Under the pieces are notes generated by a model that was not told where the DNA came from, ran no database searches, and saw only the letters and a list, made by a program, of their open reading frames with translations. Of a stretch of DNA of 64,000 nt, positions 23,206 to 35,613 are shown piece by piece (position 1 is the stretch's first letter; each line of letters opens with the position of its first letter). This DNA is from Cyclospora cayetanensis (Eukaryota > Apicomplexa > Conoidasida > Eucoccidiorida > Eimeriidae). A program made the position numbers and the translations under genes. The DNA lies in contig NW_020312247.1 of assembly GCF_002999335.1 (NCBI RefSeq), forward strand, positions 186,001-250,000, in the 5' to 3' direction.

Positions 23206-25563
23206 CCTCAGCACGTTTCCCACAACGCAGGTCAACAAGCGGCTGCTAGGCGAGGCCTGGGCGCATGCAAAGTCGTTAAACGGCTACACGGGGTTCTGGC
23301 TTTTCGATTTTTAGACTGACGCACCCCCCGTACTGTCGCTGCTGTTGCAGCAGCAAAAGCGCGGATGCAGGGACTGTAGTGGGGAAATCTTATGGCGGAG
23401 ATTCCTCGATATCTGCCAGAGGCATGCAAGCAGGCGTTACTGGTTCAAGTGCAGCAGTAGCCGTTGTTGCATCCAAAGGAGCAGCACGTCTCTAGCTCAA
23501 ACCGGCTGTTGCTGTTGACGGTCAGATGGCAGTGCTGGGTCGGAGGCTGCTCTGGCTAATACAGGCTCACTGCACATGTTTGACAAGAATCGCTGGCGCG
23601 GAGGTGTGCTGAGAAGGCCACCCGCTGCATGATTGTTGTGTGTGTGTGTGTGTGTACTCTTTGCATTGGTCCAAAGGTGGGCACGTAGTGGGTATACTCT
23701 CTTGGGGACGGCTAGGAGGCTGTTCTTTCTTCACCCCTACCAAATCCGCTGGGCGAAGGACGGACTAGAAAGAGCTGGGGTGTACAGTATTCGACTCCAA
23801 ACCCTACTAGTTTCGGGGCAAATGCCTACCAACTTTGTGTGTAAACTCAAAGGGCGGCCACTACGCGTCTATGCTCCCCCAAGTTGGGTAGAAGGTTCTT
23901 AAAACAAAGCCAAGCAGAAATACCCCTTACTGAGCAAATTCGTACTAAAAGTAGAGCCGATAGCTGAGCGGTTTTGCCTTTCTGAGGATCGTGCTACCTG
24001 GCGTCCTATAGCGGAGGGGATGGCCTGAAGTTCCCTCGGTTTGTGTCTAATAGGGGAGTACTCGAGTAATATAGAAGCTGTGGGTCTGCTTAGCAGCATT
24101 TTCTTAGCTTGCAGAAAGCAGCTGCCGTGCTACAACTTGTATCTGCCCCTGCGCCCAAGCACAGAGCCTGTAGGGCCACACGGCAAAAATGGGGGGAAAA
24201 CCCTACGGGAAGCAAGTATTCAATGATCTGCCTGCTGCCAGTGAAGCCTGTCAAGCCCCGAATTGGTGGTTTTCTGGACGATTCTACCATCCCCATGAGG
24301 GTTCAGCTTCTCGTATAAGGTCTTCATGACGTGAAACATAATTACATACTCAATGTAATGTCAACGCAGATCTACTGAGAGCTATCTTAAAAAGCACCCT
24401 TTGCCCCCTGCCAGCGGTCCTCAGAGTCCCCAGCATGTGTAAGGGGTGCGCTCGCCGACCACTCCTCGCAACCATTGTTGGTTGCACGCAGTATCTAGCG
24501 CAGATGCACATGAAACTACGCGTTCTTGCATCAAGCTGAGTACCTTGAAGTGAATAGGATATTCGAACAGACAGGCCAGCGAGTCAATTCTCTAATACTT
24601 TTTTGGTTCAACAGAATAAGTGTTTAAGGTAGCTTAGCGTGCTATAAGGGGACTGCTGGAGAGTTTAGCTGCCTCGACTTGCTCCATGAGCCATATGATC
24701 AGTCGCATTTTCGGTTTCCATGAGGTGTGCACTAAGTTTCTGTTCTCAACAGCGGGACTGTACTCCAGCAACAACCTCCAAGTTTCTACAGCTGCCAATT
24801 TCGCTGGAGTGCGTGCGGCAGTAATTTCATGTACCCCGTCTCATCCTGGGAGTCTCCTATCCGTTCTCCCAGGGCCTGCTGATTAGAGAGCGGAACTAGG
24901 CCTCGCTTGGTGTAGCTGTAGATGTATATACAGGTGGGTGTTGGCTCCTCTCCCTACAGCTGAAAGACGCAACAGACAATTCCACCCCGACACCTCCACA
25001 CCCACCAACCAGCAAATCCTCATATCCTCCTGCCCTTTCATCTAGAAGCCGAGACGCTGTGCCCTTATGCCTGGCCTTTATATAGAATATAATCTTTTTG
25101 TATTTTTAACCCTTCTGGGCGACCCCACCCTCCCTCCAGGCATGCGGTAGATAGCCATCGCACCCAGCCTCCCGAGAGACCCCCGCAGGATTAGGGTTCT
25201 ACATTGCTGCCCCAACAGGCCTTGCTTCTATCGTGTTCTTCCTTCTTAATCTATTTTTGCTCTCGTTCCTCTCGTCCTTAGGGGCCGAACTAAGAGCCTT
25301 TGCGGCTGCAGCATCGCTTTTGCTGCCACGGCACACCGCCTTGGCAAACCCTGCACGTCCCGCCGTGCAACTGCGGATAGTACGTCTGGCTTGGGGTTTT
25401 TCGTTAAACTTACAACTAAAGGAGAGGAGGTAAATGACATCAGGGCAGCGCTCTGCGCCAGACTGCGCCTTGCCCCCCTCCACTCTTTGCAGAAAGATCC
25501 CCCAGTCGGCAACAACAACCCCACCCAGCACGCGTTCTTGAGAGAAGAGGCTTCCTGCCACAT
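23206..25563. other. Region without a supportable gene
   Basis: About 2.4 kb between the LicD-like gene and the next candidate. It contains a short GTGTGT run near 23637 and possible 3' exon sequence of the LicD-like gene at 23232-23315. A hydrophobic frame at 25233-25433 (MFFLLNLFLLSFLSSLGAEL) could be a leader exon of the downstream gene, but no junction joins them in phase. Confidence 0.45.
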
Positions 25564-26649
25564 ATGGCGGCCTGTGATCTTGGCGTTGGGACGGAAGAAG
25601 GGATGCCAAGGGGCCCCCCTTCGTCTCCCTTTATGGGCCTTGATCCCAGGAAAGAAGAGGCTGTACGGCAATTGCTCAACGAACTACATGAAGAACTACA
25701 TGGCAAGACGGAGGAGAAGGAGGCATCTTCCGTTGACTGCGATGCCGGCGAACCCCTAGGGGACATACCGGAGACGCCTGGACTGAGAAAGCAGTCTGGT
25801 GAGAGAACGATAGGGATAGAAGTACTGGGAGAAGAGGCTCACACACAATGACGAATCAAGACGAAACGCGGGTAGACATGGATGAGTGTATAGGCCTACG
25901 GGGGCAGGGGTGGGGGGCATGAACGAAGGGGGGCAGCAGGGGCACTAGTGGAAGGATGCAGGGCTGGGAGGGAAGGGGACAAAAAATATGGCATGCATGC
26001 ACATGATCCTGTATCGAGGGATAGCTCCATGGGGAGCCGCTAGCTTTGGGTCGGAGAGGGCTACAAATAGACAGGTGTGCGGTGTTAGCAATGTCATCCA
26101 ATGCCTCACATACAACAAATTTTATCGCTTCCTACAGCTGTGCGTGGCCCTCCCACTTTTACGTTCTGGCGTCGAGGCCAGTATGCAAGATGAACTTTAT
26201 GGTCTTTTTGTGTGGTATTCGATGCAGGCGGATGTGATGTCTGCTTTAATGGGAAAGAGAGACTTCGATCCCACGATAACAGGCCGCTATCGCTTTGGAC
26301 TCTGGAGAGCTCCTTGGAGCTGGCAACTTCTACAGCTGACGCAGCCTCCCTCTTTGCTTCCTCTGCTCTCCTCAGGGCTTCTCTTTGGGATAGCACCAAT
26401 TATAGTTGTAACAACTCCCCCAGCGCTGCACTTTCCGCTGCCCTTGCACCGGGTGGATCTGGTCACACTGCTGCGACGTCTGCAGACACAACACCCTCGT
26501 CCTTGCCTACATGCGCACCAGCAGCAGAGCAATGGGAGTCTCTGCCAATCCCCGAGGAGGAGGCTGCGCTCCCTTGGGCATATATTACAAAGGGGCTAGA
26601 TTCAGGCTGGGGACCTTCGCGCAACCCCTTCGTCGCAACGGAGCACTAG
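25564..26649 (+). CDS. Two-exon protein of unknown function
   Basis: Exon 1 25564-25798 ends at a GTGAGA donor, and exon 2 26228-26649 follows a GATGCAG acceptor; both are phase 1, and they join to 218 residues. Seen: a charged, probably helical segment (KEEAVRQLLNELHEELHGKT), a Cys pair at the junction (GGCDVCF), then a long Ser/Ala/Thr-rich part and an acidic/Trp-containing end (PIPEEEAALPWAYI). I recognise no family. The frame stays open upstream of the ATG, so an earlier exon is possible. A minus-strand frame overlaps exon 2 but has no matching splice sites that I could find. Confidence 0.45.
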
Positions 26650-29600
26650 TTGCTGTAACAGCACACGCTGCTACAGCAATCTGCCAAAACAATGCTATGA
26701 GGGGGATGCAGAGGATACTTTGCGGTGCCACCGGTGTTGTACATTGCAAACCTCATACTTACAGGTTAATTGGAAACCCTAGGTACTCTGTACTGTCTGA
26801 CCAGCGCTAGCTACGTGGTTTATGTGAGCTGGTTGGCCGATACGTTAGCGAGGTGAACAACCATCACTAGACACCAGCCAGCTAGCCAACGATGTATCAT
26901 TCTGCTAGGGCTATCTAACCACAGAGAAAGTAAGCCATTTGTTTGGCTGGCTAGCTGAACACCCCTTGGAGCTCGTTGATGCCACACCACAGAAACCACT
27001 TGCTGGTGGTCCAGGAGACGTGCAGGCAAAGGAAAAATGCGATGTAGCTCAGCTGCGGAGACTTTACTTTTCTTGTCCTCCTATTTCCGTTGTATTCTCC
27101 CTGCTATTCCACCGTAACTTCCATTACCCCGTGGGGACTCTTCGATAGAGGGCGAGCTCTGCCCCCAAGAAAAAGTGCCCCTCGGGGTTAGTAGGCCGAC
27201 AAAACCTCAAACAAATCCATTGCAAAACGGATTGGGGGACTAATGCAGCAGCTGGCAAAGCCAGGTGGGTGTATGCATCCAGCTGGGTGTAATTAAGGGG
27301 GAATAAGCAGCTACCCACATGGGCAGCGAAAGGGGTTGCTTGCTTGTGCTTATCTTGCAAGAGTTTGGAGTCCTCCATGACATCATGGGTGTAATAGTAC
27401 AGCAAAGCTGCCTTGTTGATTCTTGCGTGGTTCTTCGGAGCTAAGAGTGCACTTAGAGTGCGCTTCTGCTGCAGACGATGTATATGTCATTGAATTCATG
27501 CTCGCTCTTGATAGCGCAGGAACAACAACTTGTGTTGATGCGAATTATTCTGTTTCTATAGAGGTTCACCATGATGATACTGGCATGGAGAGTAAACGTA
27601 CACTGCCTGAGGGTACATCACGAGCATTATGAGATTCGCAGCGTTTCAAAACATTGCGGTAAAAATGGAAAGCAGCAGTGGTGTGCAAAACGACAACTAC
27701 AGCAGCGGCAAAGCCAAGTACATCATGACGCTTTGCCGCCGGTATATAGTACGTGCAACTAGAGCGGGGATAATCTACTCGTTCCTCCAGCTTTCTTTCG
27801 TCCTGGGCTGGAGTCACTGACGATTCACAAAAACATTTGCTAGAATGGACAAAAGCACGAAGAACATAGAAAAGGAATCAGTCTTACAAACTCTTGAGCA
27901 ACAGAACCTTTGCCACCTCATTACCAACACTTGCCCACCAGCAGCTTTGCAGCGGCCTCGTTGCAACTGAAACGGCACACAAGGAAGTAGCCTGGAAGAC
28001 TTAGGCTTTTAAAAACATGAGTCTAGTGGCACATTCAGCATCGACCACCGCTGCCGTCTATTAGGGAGTCCAAAGTATCCTGTGCTCGCTAACGCGAACA
28101 TCGGGGTAAAACCACCGCAGATGCTAGTTCCGATTTTTTCGCATGGATGTGCGTGCCGGTCAGAATAAATTAAACCGATTCCGCAGATGTCTCGCGGGGT
28201 GTGGGTTGTGGCTGTTCGTTTGACGGGTTGTCTGATCAGGTGAGGCTTCATAGAAGTCAACAGGAGGCTGCTGACCTTGGATTGTGGGGAGTTTTTGTGT
28301 GCCCTTTAAGAGGGTGTACACCCTATCTTTACCATGATAGAATACCCTCCAGAAGAAAAAACATTGCGCTCTCTTCCGCCTGTACTAACTCGGAGAAGAA
28401 GACAGCACTTTCGGAAAGGACGATTTCGCCGAGCTGGAGAGCAGACAAGGATGAAAAAGACGCTTCAGGTGTTCAGCATGGTGGAAAACCAAAAAAGGCG
28501 GCCTAATGTTTGCTACAAAAAGATTACAGCCCATTCCAGGAGTTTTACTTCTCTACAGCACTTTTTCAGGAGCCGAAGACAAAGTAACTGACTACCGGTG
28601 TGCACAAAGAGCTGCAACAACCACCGACAGCACCGAAAGAGAAAAAACCTTTTTCTGGCACCCATTAGCTTCCAATCAAAGCAGAAATCGGTTCTCTAAC
28701 ACACTGAAATATTATCAGCATCAAGATCTTCTTCATGTCCGCAAAAGATGCACGTGCACAGCCACCCCAGCATCCACCAGACACACCAGGGTCACTTCAG
28801 CTCGATGATGGGCGTTGCCCTACAACCAGTTGGGCATCTGGTATCAGAGTCTGACTGGCCGGGGTAGCGCCCGGCTGTGATCCGAGCGGAAGTCGGTTCG
28901 GTGGCGGAGTGCCGTGTGGTGTCCCATGTCGCCTGGGAGCCTCCCCTGTGCGCCTGCCCCTGCGAGACCGCAGTTCTCGATGCCGCTCGGCGGAAGCCGG
29001 GCGACGTCGGGAATGATGAGGCGCGTACCGCCGGAGGCTGGAAACAGAGCACGGAAAAGCGCCCGCTGTGGTGCAGTGCAGGGAACACGGGCGCGCAGGT
29101 CACAGGTGGACAGAGTTCAGCAACCCTCTCACACCGAGCTTTTTTGTTTACGCTTGTAGGCAGGAGAGAGAAAAGGGGTGGTTGTGTGTGTGCCACCTAT
29201 ATTACAGCGTCGAGGGAAAAAGATTTTTATACGCGGGTTCACAATGTGAGTTGGGGGGAACACCATTCAGAGTGGATGCATGATGGCATGCATCTTGAAA
29301 TCATGTTGAGTGCATTTGTGAGGTTTTTACCTCGTTTTTTGTTTCCTTCCTCTATCTTGCCTTATCGCGCGGGTGATACCGAGCACACATGTCTATCATC
29401 GTCTGTGGGTGAGGCGTGTTCCATGAGCATCATGCATGCATGCGTTCATTGCCTTTTGAACAGCGATGTTCCTGCTTGCTACGTCCCCTAGAGAGTTATG
29501 AACTAAACAGCAGCACGCTAGGATACGGCTTGTTTGACGGTTCGCCAGTCTTTCAAATTATAACGCACGACTTTTAATCATGCTCTTTCAGTTTCTTCGC

Positions 29601-30737
29601 TTACTGCTTGATACCGTGGAGCCGCGTCACCGCTTCGAAGATGGGACTCGTATTCAAACCACATTCTGACTTGCTTGCACGTGCCTGCTCTTTATTTCGT
29701 GCATATTTTGCTATTTACTCTTGATCTGTTACATTCATTTATCTAATAACTGGTTTAGTAGCTTCTCCACCCGACAGTATCACGCACACAACAAACAGTG
29801 CTGCCGTTGGAAGACTGAACACTTCCGCCCTGCTGGTGCTTGAGGCAACACTTTTGCAGGAATACAAAATACAAGTAAACTTTAAAGATATGTGACCTTT
29901 ATACCACAGCCCCAGGGGGGCTTCTGCATCCAAATGACCAAGTCCGGTGGTCTTCGGAGAGGGCACTTTAATGTCAGATCCTTGCCTTTGTCAAACCATA
30001 TTAGACGATGACGCCCCCGGTTCCCACTGACTATCCTTCATTGTCTCCGGAACGTTAAGTTTTCGTGCGTGGCGTGGCGTGTGGCGTAATGCTCTTAAGT
30101 TTAACGACGAGCACATAGAGGGCTCACCCAGCTGACTACAACCCCCCAAACGAATTAAAGTATCCACAGTGAAGACACTCCACGAAACTTTGTTATTCAT
30201 AGACATGAGGGTACGAAAACAACAATCCTAATTCATTGAGATACGTCGTAGTCCCGCCTGCACTCAACCCCCAGCGAGGCAACCTTGGGGTCTTTAGTGT
30301 CTTTTACTTCGGGGGCCAACTCTAAAGGTGAAGCACTTTCCCTCAGTGGCCGAAAATAAGCCTCACTACTTCTGCCCGCCCTCCACATTCGTAAAGGCTT
30401 ATACTGTAAGCATTAGTCTCACTACCCTAAGCCTTTCCTGCCTTTCGCCATTTGCCTACTTTTTAAAAACAGTACTCTTTTAATGCTGGAGTAGCATAGC
30501 CATGGTGAAAAATCTTGTTTGAAAGGCTGCATCTCGTTTATTTGAACCACTGTGTAGTAGAGACCCCAGAGGGAGCTCGCATAAACACATTGAGCATTGC
30601 CTTTGCAGTGCCAGCTGCTGCTGCCCCCGCATTTATGTGGACTGGCAACAGCAATCCTGGCTGGTGCTCTCCTTGAATTTGTAGTTCAAATGGCAGCCCC
30701 TACACCAAGCTTCATTAGATTTAGCAGCAAAGGCAGG
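26650..30737. other. Four-kilobase region without a supportable gene
   Basis: Between the unknown two-exon gene and the 3' end of the acyl-CoA synthetase. Reading frames are short and lack motifs. The only distinct segment is the GC-rich island at about 28800-29150, listed separately. Confidence 0.5.
28800..29150. other. GC-rich island unlike its surroundings
   Basis: About 350 bases markedly richer in G, C and CG dinucleotides than the flanking AT-richer sequence. Frames are open on both strands (28877-29491 plus, 28792-29196 minus) as expected of GC-rich DNA, and neither encodes a recognisable protein. It could be a decayed insertion, a promoter island or an old gene fragment. Confidence 0.35.
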
Positions 30738-33700
30738 CTACAGCTTGGCAGCAGCACGATTGGACTGCAGACATGGCGGATGGGGGTGTATGTACATCTG
30801 CTCAATGAGGTCCTCATACCTTTTAGTTACGACCTTCCTCCTCAGCTTCAAAGTGGCCGTCAACTCCCCGCCAGCCACCGAGAAGTCGATCGGAAGTACG
30901 CGCCATGCCAGCACACGCTGAGCCCTATAGCAGCGACAATGATTGCACCAGCAGCGGCATTTAGAGTGACAGCAGACACCAGCACATAACCAGAATAGGA
31001 CCCTAAAGCTAAGTTTATCCTACATGGCAAAGACAAGAAGGAGGTGCTGAAAGAATCATGGGAAAAGGGTGTGCGGCATGGGGACTGCTCTAGGTATACG
31101 AGGCTGTTGGCGGAGAGGCCGACCTAGAAATAGATTTCTTGTTAGCACGTTCTAATCCTGCCAAGATGAGCTGGTTCACCACGGGATCTTCGGCCGCCTC
31201 CATGGTTGTTTTGGAGGTTCCACCAAGGGGGGCAATGGCTTTTAGGACCTGAGTGTCGAGGGTTTGCGTGGGCGCGTCGTCCTTGTCTCTAGTGGTGTGG
31301 AGACAAATGAGAACTGACAGATACTTCTTTCTGTCTCCCACCACCATGCAGTTTGAAACGATGGGCAGTTCCTGTCTGATGGCGTTCTCTATGAGCAGGG
31401 GAGCCACGTTTTCTCCTCCTGCTGTAATCAGCAGTTCCTTGACTCTTCCCGTGATGAAAAGAAATCCTTCCTCGTCAACCCTCCCGAGATCTCCCGAGTG
31501 CAGAAATCCCTGGGGGTCCACGGCCTCCATGGTGGCCTTGTCGTCACTCAAGTAGCCCATGAAGATATTACGCCCGCGGAAACAGATCTCGCCTTCGCCG
31601 TCGCTATTGGGGTTCAAAATCAGTGTGTCTGTGCCAGGCATCGAGTGGCCGATGCTGCCTAGCTTGAACCTGCGCAGCGAGAGCAACATCAGCAGGCGTC
31701 CAACCACATCCAGACACAGTCAGAAGGGGTGGGCAAACGGACGGTGGGGGTCCGCCCAAGCAGACTCTGCAAAAGCCGTGAAGGAGCCATCAACGACACA
31801 TGAAAAGGGGCACTAAGAGCCGCGGAACTGCGCAGTATGCTGCTGCCTTTCCCCTGGCACCCCGTAATGGTTGGAAGGAGGCCTTTCTCAGCAGCACGCA
31901 GCGTCTCGTACCATCCAGGTGCAGGCGCGATGAAGGTCTGAGGTCCTGTGCTTTCGCTGAGGCCATAGAGGGAGTTGATGGGCATGCCAAGGGAAAGGAA
32001 GTATTTTTGTGTTTCGGGGTCTATGGGGGCGGCGCAGCTCCCCCAAGCGTTGCAGCGGTCGAATCCCAAGGCCTTTCGTACCTGATGCAGCAGCACTTTG
32101 TTGACTGCTGCAAAAGCCAAGGGGGGCTGCCGGCCCTCGAGCAGCGCGCATGCACCTGCATAGCCGATGTCTTTCGCGGCAGTACTGAGGCGTCTCCGTA
32201 AGGCGCTGCCTTTCGCTCCCACCTCTCTCAGCTTCTGCTCCATTTTTTCCCATATGCGAGGGACGCCCAGGAACCAAGTAGGCCTCACCTTGAGCAACGT
32301 ATCGAGCAGCGTGCCTCTCAAGGCGTCAGGGCGTGAAAAGAAGACTGCCGTCCCCATAATCAGTGGCGCGACAAGGTCCACGATCTGAGCAGCCACGTGG
32401 GAGAGCGGCAACAAAGACACGATGCGGTCTTCTCTCGTAAGCGATATGATCTGCGCCATGAGGCTCGCAGTCCACGTCAAGTTGTCGTGGCTAAGCATCA
32501 CTCCCTTCGGATTTCCTGTCGTTCCACTAGTATACACGACGGTGCAACAGGATCCTGGCTTCTGCTGCTCCATCCGAACGGAGAGGTCACTGTCTTTCAC
32601 CCCCCTACCCAGGGAGAGGAAGTCGTCGAAGGACACAACAACCCCCTCCGCTGCGAGCGACGGCGGCACTTGATCCCTGTAGACCACGATTTGCTGCAGC
32701 ACACGGCTGCCCCCCGCCAACAGGCGCCCCTCCCGCTTCTGCTCTTGCTGCTCCTGCTGCAACTGCTGCAACTGTCGCTTCCGAACGGCGAGCATCTTGA
32801 GCGCGTTCTCCGCCGTATCGACGACCGCAAGGAAGCACTGGGAGTGCTCAATGACGTACTTACACGCCTCCTCGTTGTTCGTTGTGTAAACGCCGACCGC
32901 AACACCCCCAGAAAAGATGGTGCCGTAGAACGAGATCGCCCACGCCGCAGCATTGCAACCCATGATGGCCACACGGCAGAGGCGGGGTGCCCCCAAATGC
33001 ATAAGGGCCTTGGCGAAGAAACAGGCATCTGACCAGTAACCGAACCAGGTGTAGCCACACCATCCGGGAATCAAGTCTGGAGCGTACGAGGGGGGGACTG
33101 CCTGGAGGGGCGCTGTACTGCCCTTGGGGAAGCAGACCCTTTGACTGCCGCCGTCATCGTTATCCGCGTTTGCAGAACCGCCAATGCGCGAGCTGCTGAG
33201 GCTCTCTTTATCGCCGCTGCTGCTCTTGAGTTCTGGGAAGTGTGGCTCGAAGAGCAACGCTGGTTCGGAGCTAAAGCGTCGAACACAGTCCCCGAAGAAT
33301 TCGACAATTGTCTGGGGGGGTATAGCCGCCGGGCCGCTGCAACAGCAGTAGAAGCGGGAGAAAAAAAACACACACACACACAGATTTTGCACAGAGGAAT
33401 GTGCGCGCGGCAAGTGCAGAGAGGGATGTACTACGGGAGGGCCACCCAGCTGGCAGCTCACAAAGACGGCGTAGATTGGCACCCTCGTAGTGGAGGTACC
33501 AACCACACCATCCGGCAGGCTAAAAGCAGCAACGGAGGCTTTGAGCCCCTCCAAAAATCAGCAGCAGCCTCAGGTGCTAGTTGCCTCTTCGCCTGGGATT
33601 GCTAGGGTGTACATGACGACGGATTTGCGGGAGCTCCACAAGTTGAGAGTGTGTGATGATGCAGCGGCGCACCTTTCCGCAAGTTTAATGGGGAGCTCGA

Positions 33701-33971
33701 CGTCAATGTCGGTAGTCCAGACCAAGTCCTTCCCCGCCTTCACCTTTTCCTTCAGTTGTTGTGAGAGCGTCTCCGTGTGGAGAGGCCTCCCTGGCCCTAG
33801 GTGTCTCTTGTCTTGCTCCTGCCGCGGTTGGAGTGCCGCATCTCTGTTGCGGAGCACCTGCTGGATGGAAACTTGAATGTTGGTGGCGGAGGAAAAGTCT
33901 TTGCTCTCGTGTGGCTGCACGTAGCGACCTGGAGTCGGAAGCGTGAGGCAGTCGATAATAACTCCACTCAT
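30738..33971 (-). CDS. Long-chain acyl-CoA synthetase (bubblegum-like)
   Basis: ATP-dependent activation of fatty acids to acyl-CoA through an acyl-adenylate. Four exons: 33971-33673, 33336-31912, 31669-31124, 30924-30738; phases agree and give 818 residues. Seen: an N-terminal WTTDIDVELPIKL segment as in ACSBG enzymes, AMP-binding motif YTSGTTGNPKGVMLSHDN at about 368-385, YGLSESTGP, HSGDLG, the fatty-acyl motif ITGRVKELLITAGGENVAP, and the family C-terminus (IDFSVAGGELTATLKLRRK, then RYEDLIEQMY). A Gln-rich insertion lies around 288-300. The last junction uses an unusual TATAG acceptor before 30924; if exon 3 is read through, the protein instead ends at 31090 without the conserved C-terminus. 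No signal or membrane anchor is evident. Confidence 0.95.
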
Positions 33972-35043
33972 TCTGGTTGCTGTAAATCTGTACTATCTGA
34001 AGAAGAGGTGCGGCTTCGGCAAGCTCTGCTCTTCGGGGCCCCGAGAGACTGGAGCGGGTGCCAGCGAAGACAGCACACAGAGAAACAGGTGTACCCCAGA
34101 CAGGGAAGACAGCAGGAAGAATGCTCTATGAACGACAGGAGAGAGAAGGCAGGGATGCTGAAAGGGGGAGGTGTCTCGCGCTTCCTCTTGTTGGTGCTAA
34201 TGCAATTTCTGCTTCGCACCTGCTGCTCCTGCAGCGGCTGTCTGGGATGCTTTTGATCCCGCAGGAGAGCCTACTAACGACGCTGATTGGTCACTCTATT
34301 TCAAAGGCCAAGCACGGGGAGCCAGCGCCTGACCTGCCGCCTCAAGATTTATGGAAAGAGAGGGAAAAAGACGCGCGTGTTTTCTTCGTCTCTTCCCGTT
34401 GTTGCGAAGCCAAAGAGGTCAACGCGAACGGGATGGAGGATCTTCTGGGAGCTGGTACCAACTATATGCAGGGAGGCCTACCCTTCCCCCTACGTCGCAC
34501 ATCCCGCCGAGCAAGATAAGGTGAGACGAGTATAGGGGCCTGGAGTTGCCAGATGCATGTAGAGCTGTTTATTTAGCACACCAAATGAACACACAATAAA
34601 GGCTTTTTTGTCATCTGACCTCAGTATTCTAAAGCTGAAAGGACGAAAACCTTGGTAAATACCTCTACGCTCCCGCGTCCCTCCTCAGCAGCGAGTGCCT
34701 CGCACTGTCGGTCGGCATAGGGAGAGGGGCCTCTATGGCTGCGCTGCTACGAGAGGATAGGTAAGGCCTATGAAGCAGTCTAGGGCTCATTGTGCGAATA
34801 GAAAAGGCATTTATACTGTTTATCACCACTTCTAGTGCTGCTATTGCTATTTCGTGAATGGAAGATACCTGCGTCGGCATCTGTGACTTGTGCATGTCCA
34901 ACAGGTTCCTTGTGCCTGGGAAGCTGCGCCGCACAGTCTTTTAGGAGACGTAACAATGGAAAAAACGACCTTACGCTACGTCTCGGCATTATAAACACCG
35001 CGCCAAAGGTAACAACGCCTAAGGAAAATGCTAGACGCGACCT
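33972..35043. other. Upstream region of the acyl-CoA synthetase
   Basis: About 1.1 kb, presumably the synthetase promoter and leader. A plus-strand frame at 34058-34519 (153 codons) is open but has no motif or splice support. No gene is called. Confidence 0.5.
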
Positions 35044-35117
35044 TGGTCCCAACCGGTCTCGAACCGGCGACCTTTCGGTTATTAGCCGAATGCTCTAACC
35101 AACTGAGCTATAGGACC
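35044..35117 (-). tRNA. tRNA-Ile (anticodon AAT)
   Basis: The minus strand reads a 74-nt cloverleaf. The acceptor strand GGTCCTA pairs with TGGGACC, the D arm is TAGCTCAGTTGGTTAGAG, the anticodon stem TTCGG/CCGAA encloses CTAATAA (anticodon AAT), and the T arm contains GGTTCGAGACC. No intron and no encoded CCA. It stands alone between protein genes. Confidence 0.95.
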
Positions 35118-35613
35118 TGTGCCGGTAGGGAAATCCCAGGCTTAGAAGCCGCGGCTATTGACTTCCTGGGGGATTTTGCGATGAGCAAACCAACAAAGGG
35201 GTAGCAGAACGGGTGTTGAGCTCCTCTTCTGTATACCTACAGTACAGTCAGACCCCGACTTTAGCTGCAGTATTACCACCACACAGCAGCTGACAACTGG
35301 CAGCACGCATCCCTGTATACATAACTCCCGATGTGTACATAGGCGCATATACGTGTACATCTATGAACACGTATCGGATTATATAGGGTCGCGCAGCTAC
35401 TTGCCAAATTATGCGTATTTCCAGTGCGAGCATCACTCCAACATATGCCAAACGCGTGTGCAATGGGGATGATTGCAGCGCTTCCAAAGGGCAAATACTT
35501 CCATAACGTGGTAGACATGCTAGTAGATGCCCTGCTGAGCGGCTACTGCCTCGCGGCACCAGCCTAGTACGGCCTCCGAAATACTGTCTAGGGGGCCAGA
35601 AAAACACTGCAGC
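35118..35613. other. Short region without a gene
   Basis: About 500 bases between the tRNA and the next gene's stop. Nothing beyond short random frames is seen. Confidence 0.5.

Noticed and set aside
25192..25198. TTAGGGT as a telomere-like remnant
   Set aside because: A single copy only; no tandem telomeric repeat is present.
34058..34519. Plus-strand 153-codon frame upstream of the acyl-CoA synthetase
   Set aside because: No motif, no splice context, and another overlapping frame (34287-34535) is also open.
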